A stretch of DNA of 64,000 bases from Cristatella mucedo (GCA_009760855.2 WPIO01000017.1:6502501-6566500); one strand, 5' to 3'. Positions 24,601-34,820 are shown, counted from the first letter of the stretch. The notes: generated from the sequence alone by a model not told the origin. Made by a program: numbers and translations.

Positions 24601-27600
24601 TCATACATTACTCTTGACATTTTTTAAATGAAAAATCCACACCCACTATTGGCGTGTGGTAACATAAAGTCGGATCAGGCGACTGGTATAACAGCAGGAT
24701 GCAAGGAGTTAAACAAGGCAGCACGATCAGACCGATTGAACGAAGAACTAGTTTAGTGAAGGATTGCTAAGATCCAAGCTGCTCCTGAGGTTACTAAGGG
24801 GCAACAGAAAGACCCCACAAGGTGCTAAGCAAACTCTGTGGTATGATGTAAATACAACAAAGATAGAAACTTCCTAAACACTTGGAAATTTCGCACTTAG
24901 AGAAAACCAGCCTCCTCTAATTGGAGTCAGGCAAAAGAAATGCATGCATTAAACCACAATTTGCGTAAGAGAAAAAATCTTATGAGTGACTGGCAAGATG
25001 GTACACACAAATTGATTGCTTGCGACTCCACCATCTCTTGCTGCCGAAAGCTTTGCACAGCGCCAGTGAGCACTTTAGTTGCCGAGTTCCCAAAAATAGC
25101 AGACGCATTGCAGCGTAGGCCGCTCATCGGCCAATACAGGAGTGAACCTAAAGCCAAGTTGAAGCCACTAGCACCCACACCACCAAGAGGCCCCACTTTC
25201 CACTAGCTCCTGCAGCAGCACTCACCTTGATCAGTGATCAGCTCTCCATTCTCACCATCCAAGATCAAAAGCGTAGGTATTCCCTGGACTTTAAACGTCT
25301 TTGACAGTTTGACCTACACCGAGAAACACTAGAGAACTAAGTGGGCACTTCGATTACATGCCATCGTGACTGCTCTCAGTTACATAGCTGCAACGCAGGC
25401 GAGCAAACACGCTTTCGCTCAGCACCCAAGGTTGCTCGCACGCACACATACACACAGAGGGCAGTGCCGAACCTCAAGAAGCAGTTTAATAATGGAGCAG
25501 ACCTAAGGCACGAAGAAAATCATCGCGACAATCAATCGAAAGCCGAAAGAGGCTCAGCTGATTTTATGGGTCAACGTGGGTCAGGCTGCACTGTAGGCCT
25601 CACAGCAGTGAGTTTAAATAGGATAACGTAATAGCAAGCAGCTGTTTCAGTAAACATGCAGCCAAAAAAAGAATGCCCAAGCTTTAACAGGAGTATACGT
25701 CATTCAATCTATACTTTTGAGCACGGCAGTGTGAGAACGAACAGCTGTCCTAGTCGTGTAGTTACCAAGCAGCCAAAACCAAACAATCAGGAGCTGGAGC
25801 AACAGAACACACTACTCTTTTGTCAATGCCCCATCCACACAAAAGGGCTGAATGCCAGGCACTCTGACTCATTCCTTTGCATCGAACAACTCGTGACCAG
25901 ACAGAACAAGCTTTGCATGCAATGACCTGGTTTCGCACGGTGGCCAAGCTGCACTAGCAGCTACACGAGGTAAAGATAGGCTGCATGGAGCTGTTCACCT
26001 GTGCATTAATGATGCTGTCAGCAGCAAGCACTTCAAGTTGCCTTGTCCAGCATCAACTTGCAAGGAGCTCATTAGGGGAACAGATCAGTCAGTCAATAAG
26101 ACATTATGCAAACTCACCGGCAGCACATGTGCTCTCATCGGCAACAAGAAGCAGATCACACCAGCAAGAGCTTGCCTGGACAACAAAGATGAGCTGTTCC
26201 TTCAGTGTGTGTGTGCACACGTGTGTACGTGAAAAAGCCAGAGAGCGGTTGATGAAAGAGAGAAAGAAGGAAAGCGAGAGAGAGTGTGTGTGTTTGTGTG
26301 TGCATGTGTGTGCTCGTGTATCGTCATCATATAATAATAATAATAATAATAGTAATAATAACACATATGTATAGCACCCCCAGAGAACTTAATCTCTCTC
26401 TCTTGGCACCTTACATACGATTACTGCAAAGAGTATGCAGGCTTTTACTAGCTCATTTGCAAACTGAGAAGATTGCAAACACTTGGTGAGCAATACCAAG
26501 GCTACCGTAGATGACGTGGGAAAATTTCTCACAGCCCGGGCACACGAACGAGCTTGTTAGCCACATAAGTGCACGGTGGTGCTGCCGAAGGTAGATATTG
26601 CCTATGACACCCAGCCGCCCTCACAGCTGGGTGTATGTGCCAGGAGGAAGTTCTACCAAACAAGAAGCTCAGGCGACTCATCTGCCTGCAGCCTAGAAAG
26701 GGCTAAGAAGCAGCTCCTCAGTCGGCCTCGGCAGCCAGCAGCAGGAAAGGTGTAGGCAACAGTGACCCTTGCTGCAGCCATGCCGACGAAGTGACTCAGA
26801 GAAGGACGAGCCCAGCATGCCTCACTGTATAGGTCGACTTGTATGCAACTGCTGAAGGTTATAGGGCAGCTTCAAAGGCATGGGAGGGGATAGAGATGGG
26901 AGGGGCATCTGACAGAGGCTGGTGCCATTCCACGAGTCGCCAGATCGGTATGCACAGCAGCAGCAGCAGCAGGTCGGTGAGCAGAAGTGTTCCCAATCTA
27001 TCGATCAGCAGGGAGGATGGAGCACCCAGGCTGCAGTCGATGAAGAGAACGACAGCTGATTGCTACTCTCTGCATATATTCGCCAATCGCTGGTATTTCG
27101 GTCAGAGACATGGCTTGCTGTCGTCTCATACTATAAATGGGCCTACTTTGCTTGTTGGCAAGAGCTGCTCATGATCACAGTAACAGCAAAACTTGCAGCT
27201 CGGTTGTGAAAAGCTGCCCAACGAACTGCTGAGGTAGCTTGGTTGTGCACAACCACGACAACAACTAGCATAACTGGGCGACCGAAGCATGCACTCAACC
27301 ACAAGGCCCGCCACGGCTTGGATCCTTCCTACCTAGCTGAACTGCTGCACCAGTTTCAGCCTCTTCACACCCTTAGGTCCTGTGTGGAAAATAAATTAGC
27401 GGTTCCATTCCTCCACTTAAAGACCGTTGGCGACAGAAGCTTTAGCTCTGCAGGTCCTGGACTGTGGAACTCGCTTCCAGTATTCTACCTAGCTGAACTG
27501 CTGCACCAGTTTCAGCCTCTTCACACCCTTAGGTCCTGTGTGGAAAATAAATTAGCGGTTCCATTCCTCCACTTGAAGACCGTTGGCGACAGAAGCTTTA

Positions 27601-30600
27601 GCTCTGCAGGTCCTGGACTGTGGAACTCGCTTCCAGTATTCTTGCGCGACGACAAATACTCTCTTGCTGCCGACTATGGTGACGTGTGTTGGCTACCGAA
27701 TGCGTACCGAAAGCCGCTTAGGCTGTGAGTGCGCTATACAAAACTCTCCTGCCTAACACCCACGTAGTCTTTATGGCTTTGTGGAGTTACAGATGGAGAA
27801 ACAAACATATATGCATACATACCATGCACGAATGTGCACACATACAGAGCTTGGCATGGCAACATGAGTGTTATTAGCCATTCTTGCAATTTCATTTATT
27901 CTGTTATTAGCCATTATCAGCCATTCCGTGATCAGTGGCCATTTATGCTGCGAGTCACCGAGAGATGATATATTCAATTTACACTCAGTCCCAGAAAATG
28001 CCGGCAGTATGGCAGGACATGCTTCGACTGCTACTCTGTTCCCCTAATAAGATCTTCTACGACACCAGGCATACTAAATGTGTGCACAGCAAGTGAACAT
28101 ACACTGACAGCCCACAAATAAATGCATAAGCTGTTGGTATGTATCCGTTGGCATGAGGCCGTCCCACTGTGATTATTCACATTTTCTCTTGGCTAGTCCT
28201 TACGCATCACTTTCGAGTACCAAATATTGACAACTTGCTTTCGTTTGTTCATTAAACAGAATTCCAGTCGTGTTCTGTCCAGCAGGCATGGTCCGGGCCG
28301 AGTATAAGTAGTCTACTTTATGGTGGCTGGTGAGCAGAGGTTTGCATTATGTAACCCACTGGAAGAGGCCACTCTCTGAGAGCCTCCTGCTGAGTGAATC
28401 GTTTCTATCAATCCTTGCAGTGACATTGTATGCCCGTGCAAGGTCTCGAAATGAGGCGGCTCTATTGCTAAGTGAAACGTTATTATGAGCTGGTGCCAGT
28501 CTTTCGTGGCTGGCCAGACTCAGCTGTGAAGGCCATCAACCCAGTTCTCGGTAAATATATGCTGATACTGTACAAACAATGAATCTGCTAATCGAAAACC
28601 AGTGTCAAATCTCACGATTGCAATCGCCTTGCTGATGAAGGACTGCCAGCATCTTAGTCACAGCAGCACTTTGTGTCGGCTATTAGCAGCTACAAGTGGT
28701 TTTAACCCGGAAGTATGGGTATTGTGCAGTCATAAGTGCTATCCTTGAGATAGCTACAGAGTAGCTAAAGAAAATACAATGCAGATTGACACTATGCTGG
28801 AAAACCCAAAAGATGTCATTTCCTTTATAAACGGCAAATAAGCCAACTAATATGGTCCAATTGTTGTGTTTCATTTTAGCTGGACGAATTCAGTCATCGA
28901 AGAGGTTGCACTTGATAACTATGGGCTGGCCTATATCCCTGATTGCTTGCACTGTGGCCTTGGTGTGTGATCTGGCAAGTTCAAACGCTGACAATAAAGG
29001 GTAGCTGGAATGCTTTTGCGATATAGTGTAGATTCCCCCTAATCAGATCCGTCTTCACTTCAGCAGAGCAATGTGTATGATTGCGTCTCGGAGAGAAGAG
29101 TAAAGAAGAGAGAGAGAGAGAGCCATCGGTCGGTCGGTCGCCCTAGTGGCTCACAGTGACCTCCTTGCTGGTAGCTATCGAAAATATGTTGGGCAGCCGT
29201 CGACATAACGAGTTTCTAAGTAGCACCCCACTTAATTTCTTCTCATGCCCACAGCAAATGGAAGTAAAGGAACGGTGTTGGATAGCTTCTCAGCAGAGGC
29301 ACCACTATGCTTCTGCTCTGACCTTTGCTTGGCAGCAGGCCGGCCTCCCCATACCTGCATGGAATGCTCTGGCAGTACCAGAACACCCACCAGCACTCCA
29401 GAGCATAATGGAGTGGCTGCTCATTTATTAGAAACAATGCCAGGCAGACAGAACCTGGGATCGATGGGCTGCACAGCAGGTCAGGTCGCTAGAGCAGCAG
29501 AGCTGTGAGCATGTCATGCATGCAATGCCACTGCTGCTTCTCCCAGAGGGGCTGGGCTGTGAGCGCCTGGCTAAATATATGGCCGCACAGAACTAACAGC
29601 TCGCCTGATCCTATTTTGCCAGGGTCGTCTGCAGTGCTCTAAAAGAATTGCCCCATACAGCAAGCACTAGACGGTTGTAAAACGTATGTGTGTATATCGT
29701 CGGATGCTATCGACAAAGGCTGCACTACCAGCCCTGGCTCTTAGGCTAGAGGCAGGATGCTTGCACTTTGCTACCCGGGTCGTGGGTTCGAGTATTGCAG
29801 AAAGCAAATCTTTATTTCTACTAATAACAGGGGTGCTGCTAAGGCTCCTTCTGGTGCCTGCTTTATTAAAATGAGGCTGCTATATAGGCTGCTATATATA
29901 CTTGTACTTTTACTTTACCAGGGGCCCAAGTTGCACCAAAGGGATTAAATTGAAGCCTGCACTGCACTAAAAATCAAAACACTCGAAGCTGATGATACAA
30001 GTTGACAGTGGCATTAAAGGAAGGCAAGCTGGTGGCACCAAAGACTATCTTTGAGTGAGTAAGAGCCAGCCTCCACACTAGCCGAGTCTACTACGAACAA
30101 AGTCATCATCATCGAATGCTTCTGCTTACTTTGCTTCATCCTGCAGCTGCCCTCACTAAACATGGTCATGGATCTCAGGGAAGAATTTTAGGGAAGGATC
30201 CAGTGCATGCGCTGGACAGAAATGAATCGGAGGCTGCTGCAGGCGCTGCAGTGCAAATCGTTGGGTAGACAGTGGAACGGATCACAGCGACTAGAGAAGC
30301 CGTATTGTCATGCTGGTTCGTCAAAGCTCGACAAGCCTGCGGTTCGAGTAACCGATGCAGAAAGCAGTTCTGGCCGGATCCAAGTTTCAGCCTGTGATAC
30401 AACTGATAAAGCTCGAACTCGAAGATAAGTTGATTTATCAAAACCTTCCTTTCTAGCGACAGAGCAAGCCTACAGTCTTGCAATCGACGTTACGGTGACG
30501 AGCCTGAAATCGATTGCCTCACCCATAAGCTGGCTGCCTCAAGGTCTTCGTGCTGTCCAGTCTTTCCCCACCATTGAATCGCTAAGCTGGCTGATGGTTA

Positions 30601-31748
30601 GAATCGCCAGCTAACAGCTGTTTGATAGGCAAAGCTTTATATAGCATTTACGAGACGACCAGCCATGGCCGGGCAGGCTTGCCGGCTGCCGTGCAGTATT
30701 CAGCCAGCTCTAGCTAGGCAGCCAGATGGCTAGCTATCCTCCCCCCTTATCGAAAGCTTGCCAGCGGGCTTTCCAACGTAAAGCAGGCAGCCATGGCTTG
30801 TCGGCGACAAACAGAAGCTATCTTAATTGGCTTGCTGACATTTAGTACACAAGCTGTGGCAGTATACAGGCTCCAAGGTGTCTCCCCATTGATTGGGCTG
30901 AGACCTTTTCCTATCGCAGCACTCGCAAACGGACGCCGAGGCGGTCGATGGAGGAAGGCGAATGGATGAGCGCAGCCCAGGGCACGGACAGACAGACAAG
31001 AGCCACCGGATTGGCACGACCAGTGCAGCTAACAATCCGAAACTGCTGCTGCCTGCCGAGCTCACGACTTTCTCCGAGAAAGTCGTGACCATTTAACTGG
31101 CTCGGCTGAGCTCGGCTGAGGCAGCCGGTAGAGTTGAACACGGCGCTTACGTAGCTCCGCCGGCTGCCCCAGCGTGTCCCGGCGCCTAAGCATCGACGGC
31201 AACAGCAGCCGAGAGCTCTGGGCTCTCAAGGTCAATGCGCGACAGCGCCGGGTGGCGGCGGCGGCGGCCGTCTACGGCCCGAACGTCGGGCGACCGGCTG
31301 CATGCATTCAACTCGGCAGAGCACCGGCAAGCGAATCGACCGGGCGCACTCGGCTGCCTAATGTGACCGCGAAATCTAATCCTCCGCCAGACGCGACATG
31401 CGCGGCGGCAGCGGCGGCGGCTGCGACGCGACTCGTGCAACCCACCTTGGCATCGCGGTTCTTAAAGTCGAGGGCGAGCCACGGCATTTCTTCGAAGTAC
31501 GACTCGAAGCTGGCGTCATCCCTGTCCGAGCTCACGAAAATGATGTCGAAGTTCTGGCCAGCGGCGGTGGCTTTGAAGGTCGTGTACCATTTGGCGAGCT
31601 CAGGAGTGAAGCTACGGCAGGGCGGACACCAGTGAGCTGAGAAGTACAGACCGACGAAACGCCCCGGACCAAACAGCGAGTCCCCGTCCACTTTCGTTTT
31701 CCCCCTGTTGATTACGTGGTCGCCGATGATAGCTCTGATGGAACCCAT
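15443..31748 (-). CDS. NXN: Nucleoredoxin, complete 8-exon gene, 414 residues
   Basis: Thioredoxin-family oxidoreductase. In vertebrates nucleoredoxin is a cytosolic and nuclear protein that binds Dishevelled and restrains Wnt signalling in a redox-dependent way (known for the family; role here inferred). Joined exons total 1245 bases. Domain 1 has WCPPC at residues 40-44, MPWLA at 88-92 and the cis-proline motif GIPT from 112. A linker FPW is at 144-146. Domain 2 has WCSPC at 186-190, MPWLA at 232-236 and GIPT from 255, then FPW at 286-288. The C-terminal thioredoxin-like domain has no CXXC. No signal peptide or membrane segment is visible. Length is close to the 435 residues of human NXN. 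An in-frame TAA 9 bases upstream (31755-31757) and G at -3 and +4 support the start. All seven introns are GT-AG with consistent phases. The gene shows no damage. Confidence 0.93.
15716..15783. repeat. (GT)n microsatellite in NXN intron 7
   Basis: GT repeats interrupted by regular GTGCGTAT units on the left side and pure GT on the right. Confidence 0.9.
16646..17250 (-). mobile_element. LINE family A fragment with 72-base tandem duplication (NXN intron 7)
   Basis: The tail is at 16646-16673 on the plus strand, followed by the A hairpin and 3' UTR. The coding block for the LSDLLP...FGDRAF region is partly doubled: two 72-base units, starting 'aaactgttagag' near 17018 and 17090, are nearly identical. 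The copy lies in the same orientation as NXN. Family similarity stops at about 17250. Confidence 0.85.
17505..17625 (+). mobile_element. Decayed SINE (NXN intron 7)
   Basis: It keeps a B-box-like 'ggcatgggcttgacccc' and the tail 'agattaggttctcttaggg' of the SINE at 7706 and 46028. The A box and much of the head are deleted or changed. The hairpin tail is the best-preserved part. Confidence 0.5.
17916..17946. repeat. Perfect 14-base inverted repeat
   Basis: Arms ATCGACGTCCACAC and GTGTGGACGTCGAT, separated by three bases. It sits in NXN intron 7 beside a short 'cggtcggtcg' run. Function unknown. Confidence 0.8.
18484..18760. repeat. (GA)n-rich purine tract in NXN intron 7
   Basis: The plus strand is almost purely A and G for about 280 bases, with a GA core near 18541-18625. 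The NXN transcript would carry the pyrimidine strand, so this stretch could influence splicing of exon 7 or form triplex DNA (inference). Confidence 0.85.
18872..18981 (-). CDS. NXN: NXN exon 7 (residues 315-351)
   Basis: 110 bases after acceptor 'tttgtag' and before donor GTGCGT, a weaker donor than the others. It encodes an Ala-rich helix (MEAAKAALKDSAERH) and the strand ELFFFYAG of the C-terminal domain. It ends in phase 0. Confidence 0.88.
19396..19486 (-). CDS. NXN: NXN exon 6 (residues 285-314 plus one base)
   Basis: 91 bases after acceptor 'tcgcag' and before donor GTACGC. It encodes NFPWPPKAV and the first strand of the C-terminal thioredoxin-like domain, SLVLFT. The cysteine pair is absent, as expected for this third domain. 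Confidence 0.9.
19778..19866 (-). CDS. NXN: NXN exon 5 (residues 255-284)
   Basis: 89 bases after acceptor 'cttcag' and before donor GTGAGT. It encodes GIPTLVLIDENN with the cis-proline, then an EAEADPQGL segment equivalent to the post-domain linker. It ends in phase 0. The downstream intron is only 291 bases and has no in-frame stop. Confidence 0.9.
20300..20770 (+). mobile_element. Decayed LINE family A copy (NXN intron 4)
   Basis: Blocks 'tgcaccggctccccatcaag', 'cttttaggtcc' and 'ctccagcctatctgtca' mark the coding 3' end. A tail remnant 'gtgcctagaaagagatt' plus 'tttattactg' is near 20728-20770. It is antisense to NXN and all frames are broken. Confidence 0.6.
21490..21694 (-). CDS. NXN: NXN exon 4 (residues 187-254 plus one base)
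   Basis: 205 bases after acceptor 'tttgtag' and before donor GTGAGT. It opens with the catalytic CSPC and continues with RDFTP, the FCSADRNE strand and EMPWLAIPH. It ends after the first base of a Gly codon. Confidence 0.92.
21833..21925 (+). repeat. Direct repeat flanking a LINE B cluster, left copy
   Basis: 'aagtgagtgagaacac' and the following 75 bases, through 'catccaaattcaattg', recur at 23497-23585. The LINE B block at 22015-23435 lies between them. Both copies are in NXN intron 3. Confidence 0.6.
22015..22127 (+). mobile_element. LINE family B 3' fragment joined to another copy
   Basis: It encodes the block 'ttagctgttccattcctgcg' ... 'gcaggtcctaaactgtggaac' of the family B C-terminus. 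At about 22127 it switches directly into a more upstream part of the same family, beginning at the catalytic ADD codons. This is a chimera of two insertion or repair events. Confidence 0.7.
22128..23172 (+). mobile_element. LINE family B, 3' half of the RT ORF
   Basis: The sequence opens with A-D-D-T-Q-L-Y-L, the catalytic motif minus its Tyr, then DIRSWMSENFSKLHDDKTELLL, typical of L2/CR1 reverse transcriptases. Stops follow near 22320-22560. The C-terminus (APLYLVEVLHHFQPLRALRS) and 3' UTR end in 'ttacattacatt'. It lies antisense in NXN intron 3. Confidence 0.8.
23173..23435 (+). mobile_element. Tandem duplicate of the LINE B 3' end
   Basis: The last roughly 250 bases of the preceding copy are repeated head-to-tail: 'ctgctgccgactatggcacc' starts near 22922 and again near 23182. 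It ends with the hairpin and 'ggtacattacctt'. The two units differ by a few substitutions. Confidence 0.85.
23497..23585 (+). repeat. Direct repeat flanking a LINE B cluster, right copy
   Basis: Matches 21833-21925 from 'aagtgagtgagaacac' onward, with a short A-run expansion in the middle. It ends about 140 bases from NXN exon 3. Confidence 0.6.
23724..23890 (-). CDS. NXN: NXN exon 3 (residues 131-186)
   Basis: 167 bases after acceptor 'ctgcag' and before donor GTAAGT. It completes the split Gly, then encodes the inter-domain linker with EDPEAAQFPWRP and the start of domain 2 up to YFSAHW. The intron falls exactly between the active-site Trp and the first catalytic Cys. A damaged relative of this exon is at 55333-55388. 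Confidence 0.92.
25226..25313 (-). CDS. NXN: NXN exon 2 (residues 102-130 plus one base)
   Basis: 88 bases between acceptor 'gtgtag' and donor GTGAG. It encodes the second half of domain 1 with VQGIPTLLILD. It starts in phase 0 and ends after the first base of a Gly codon. Intron 1 upstream is 6132 bases. Confidence 0.92.
26206..26320. repeat. Mixed GT and GA simple repeats in NXN intron 1
   Basis: Interspersed GTGT and GAGA runs immediately before a LINE A tail. Low complexity only. Confidence 0.8.
26329..26430 (-). mobile_element. LINE family A, tail-only copy (NXN intron 1)
   Basis: About ten TAA units followed by the hairpin region 'agcacccccagagaactt' and 'ggcaccttacat'. The inner part has grown to 'ctctctctctt'. 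Only about 100 bases of element are present, an extreme 5' truncation. Confidence 0.75.
27270..27795 (+). mobile_element. LINE family B 3' end with in-frame 156-base duplication (NXN intron 1)
   Basis: A 161-codon frame (27243-27728) encodes the family B C-terminus. The unit YLAELLHQFQPLHTLRS ... GPGLWNSLPVF occurs twice; 'acctagctga' starts at 27331 and 27487. The second unit continues into the 3' UTR. The 156-base period equals 52 codons, so the frame survives. Confidence 0.88.
27796..31445. other. Remainder of NXN intron 1, no gene recognised
   Basis: No exon-like frames or transposon proteins were seen. It contains a short GA run (29103-29122), a 'cggtcggtcggtcg' run near 29128, a tRNA-like patch near 29735 and GC-rich sequence next to exon 1 (31150-31445). 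Confidence 0.5.
29735..29835 (+). other. Possible tRNA-like (SINE head) sequence
   Basis: 'gtgggttcgagtattgc' resembles a polymerase III B box and 'tggctcttaggctagagg' lies about 40 bases upstream where an A box would be. No full cloverleaf can be drawn and no second copy was found in the window. Confidence 0.25.
31446..31748 (-). CDS. NXN: NXN exon 1 (residues 1-101)
   Basis: Starts at ATG 31748-31746 and ends AAG before donor GTGGGT, phase 0. It encodes the first half of thioredoxin domain 1, including LYFSAHWCPPCRSFTP and the FVSSDRDD strand. The exon end and the start of intron 1 lie in GC-rich, CpG-rich sequence typical of a promoter-proximal region. Confidence 0.93.
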
Positions 31749-33348
31749 AGCAGTTTAGAGAGGCAGGCTACAGAGCAAAGGCCGACGGAGTCCGATCGCA
31801 CTGCTAGTACCAGGCGTCGATAATCGGCTGGCGGTCTAGGCGCCGGCTCGCTGACCTGGAATTGTGCCGTAACCCCGGGAACGAGTAACATCTTGCTGCA
31901 GCATATTACATATCCCAAGCAAAGCAAAAGTAAGCGGGATATATTCAAAATTATTTAATTAATTTAAATTGCTCGTGCAGAGGTCTGAGCAACAGCTCCT
32001 TATCGAAGACAGCGGTGAGCAATCACGCGACGGAGCTCCCGACCGGTGGGCGTGCCACGTTTACACGTAGCAAGCGCCTACTGGTGCGTCTAAAAGAGCA
32101 GCGAGTACTGCAGGTTTTCGGGCGGAGGCTGTTTCAACTATTCTAAAGGCACCTTAAAATGAATTTCATCTTTTTATTTGACAGATAGTGAGCTACAGTT
32201 AAATACACTTGGAGCATTGTTATTAACTGGATGTGGTCGACTCGACGCAACTAGGCCACAAACACCGCGCTCGTAAGCGTGAAACGGCGGCATGCTAAAT
32301 CAACCAGATCACGGCTGATATTTATTATTATTAGTTTCTAAATTATAATGGCTGAAAGGCGATTCTGCGATAATCTACGGCCAAGGCCGCATAAAAAGGA
32401 GGAGCCGTGTAGTTAGCAGTCACTTGTTGTCTCGGAGTTGGCCGGAGCAATTGAGCTCCCGGTCACGGACCCGTCGCTGTACGCCATGGCCTCTGCTAAA
32501 CGCCAGTAAAAATAGGCTGTTGTCAATGAGATTGTTCCATGCTATGGTTAAGGACTTGTAATATTACGCTATGAGCACTCTTTGTCGCTGCCTTGTACCC
32601 ATGCTGCCGGCATGCGCCTGCGGAGTTGGTGTTGCACATGAACGTCGCTAACTCCGATACAAGGTCGAATCATCGCCATTATTCGGCTGAGACTAGCAAC
32701 ACTTCGAGTGCAATGCTTTCTGTCCAGCTCTTAGAGGACGTGGAAGCCGCTGCTATCAGTCCGACGCAGTTGGCGTCAGTACTGCGGGATTATTGCTGAA
32801 AACCTGTAGCACTTGTGTTGTGCTAGTCTCATAGTTTGTAACTAAGTTGGTGAACGGTGCAATTGACAAATGGATTCTCGTATAATAAATGAATTAAAGC
32901 ATATACTGACCTTAGTACTGATTTTGCCTCACAAAGACGGTGAAAGCTCCCTTTTCAGCCGATCTTGGAAATGCTGAAAAATTGTGTGCTAAAATTCTGA
33001 GATTGTAGAGTCAAATTTGTTACGTCACCAAAATTAGGAAAACTGGTGAAGAGTATTAGAGAAAGCTAAACTGTATTTAGATTCCCTGCCAGAGATGTTC
33101 TGCAAGGATTTTTTTCAGCTGTGCACAATAGAACGGCGTATTTACGTGTTTTCGATTACAGTATGGAAACTGAAGGAAGCGGTATATCAACGTCTGAAGT
33201 GCAAAACTTTAAAATACATCCTAAGGGGGGAAAATCATGCCGCTATAAGTAACTACTCCCCGTCGTGAGTCGGCGTCTTGGCTAGAAAGTATATGACGGC
33301 TTCCGTATTGACGTTGTGAAATTTGTAGCTGCCCAAGCAATACATTTT
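31749..33348. other. Upstream region of NXN
   Basis: The promoter of NXN should lie at the left side of this stretch, reading leftward. No TATA box or other element could be assigned. The region 31750-31900 is GC-rich. A 68-codon plus frame (32593-32799) has no recognised domain. Confidence 0.4.
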
Positions 33349-33417
33349 ATTCCGGATTGAACCTGTGATTTTCTTTTGATTTCGGTAATTAATTTAATCA
33401 CAGGTTCAATCCGGAAT
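33349..33417. repeat. Perfect 22-base inverted repeat with 25-base loop
   Basis: Arms 33349-33370 and 33396-33417 are exact reverse complements, starting 'attccggattgaacctg'. Pairing extends a few more bases outward with one mismatch. The right arm ends where hAT-like coding similarity starts. Confidence 0.85.
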
Positions 33418-34820
33418 AGAATCCAAAGACGCTTCAAAACTGAGAAAATAGGATCCGAATGTGGCTTGCTTATTCCGAACAGCAGAGTGCAGTATATTGC
33501 TTCTGTTGCAAGTTGCTTGGTAGGACAAAATGAGACTGCCGTCGGAAGGCTTTAGCAGGTGGCAATACTTGAGTAAAACATTGGAAGAGCATAAGAAGTC
33601 AGCGGACCGCACAGTGGCGGAGCCAAAGGAAGCTGAGAGCAATTGTCCCCCCCCCTACGGTGGGGGGGGGCAGCAACCAGGGCCGCCCCTTATTCCTACG
33701 CCCTCGACCCTCACCGTCGTCAAAATTACGTCTTAATTCCACTCGACGAGCAGCAGCCACCACCCAGTTCGTGTCTAATAAACACTACGCTTTGCTTGCA
33801 TTAGAATTGTTCTTCATTAATTGCCGGTCTAGCCCAACCTACATAAAAAAAGCTGTTGGTCTTGTGCCCGAGATGAAACTCCTGGCTCCAGTTCCGGTGG
33901 GAAAGAACGCAGTTAAATTACGGACCGGAAAAAAATCGAATTACGAGTTGAAACGGGTTGAACTCTCGATTAAAAGACGCCAGATTTAGTTGAAAAAGGC
34001 ACGGCTAACTCGTTCGCAGCGTTCGATCGCATCGTAGCATGCGAAATGTTTTGAGCAAAGAAGAATAACGCCTATCGTACTAATTCTAAACATCGAAATA
34101 TTCGTGGTGAAGTTCAAATACTTGCAAAGTTCGATCTCATTATGGCCGTACACTTACGGCTCATCCAGAATTTGGCAACAGCGGCCCATTATCTGGGGCT
34201 TGAAAGTCGAAATGAATTGACAAAACTAATTTTTGATCACATTTTGGAAGAGACTATAAATCGAGCAAAGGATGGTAAATACTACAGTATTGTACTGGAT
34301 TGTTCGTGAGATTTTAGCCTTTGCTAGCAAATGACTAATGTCCTTCGTTTCGTGGGAATTAATAAGGACAAGGAGGGCGTTAGAGGGTATTTAATACCAT
34401 TCCTGAAAATGAACGATACAAGTGGTGCTGGAGATTTTTAGTCATTTTTAGGGACGCTCGTTCACTTGGCTTTCACCTGATAGATTGTAAAGGTCAAGCT
34501 TACGATAATTGCAGCAACATAAAGCAAACATACTCATGTGGTCAAGCACGACTTCTAAAGACGTACCCGCGAGTATTTTAATTGCCTTACGGAAATCAGT
34601 CTCAACCTTGTTTTCTGCGATGCAGAAAACTCCTCAGTAACATAGACGAACGCTTTGAAGAGTTAAGCTACATATGTGCGAAATATCCACCAGAAACTGC
34701 TCTGAAGCCATTTCAGATCCCATTTCTAGTATTGTCCTTTATGATTAAGTTATCGGAGCACTCCTGCCAGTATTTTCTGGTTGTTTTCTGTTAGGTCTGC
34801 TAGAACGGCTTTAATGGCCA
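33417..34820 (+). pseudogene. hAT-type transposase relic, N-terminal half (TTF zinc finger and DUF4371 region)
   Basis: Similar to ZMYM1-like/hAT transposases. A TTF-type finger region is seen near 33420-33610 as RRFKTEKIGS and, after a frameshift, EGFSRWQYLSKTLEEHKKS. The DUF4371 region follows near 34170-34600 with KYYSIVLDCS, LRFVGINKDKEGV and GQAYDNCSNI, interrupted by at least three stops and several frameshifts. Sequence between 33640 and 33990 does not fit the family and may be an insertion. The C-terminal half is not here; a complementary piece is at 40150-41320. Confidence 0.65.
33613..33706 (+). repeat. hAT-terminus-like sequence with C9/G9 hairpin
   Basis: 'cagtggcggagcc' resembles a common hAT terminal repeat start. 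It is followed by a run of Cs, 'tacggt', a run of Gs, and 'ggccgccccttattcctacg', an arrangement seen at ends of some hAT elements. No matching 8-base target duplication was found, so the call is weak. Confidence 0.3.

Noticed and set aside
30300-30370. B-box-like 'gcggttcgagtaacc'
   Set aside because: No A box or cloverleaf at the right distance. A chance match.
31174-31635. 153-codon plus-strand frame opposite NXN exon 1
   Set aside because: Antisense shadow in GC-rich sequence. The minus strand carries clear thioredoxin motifs and splice sites.
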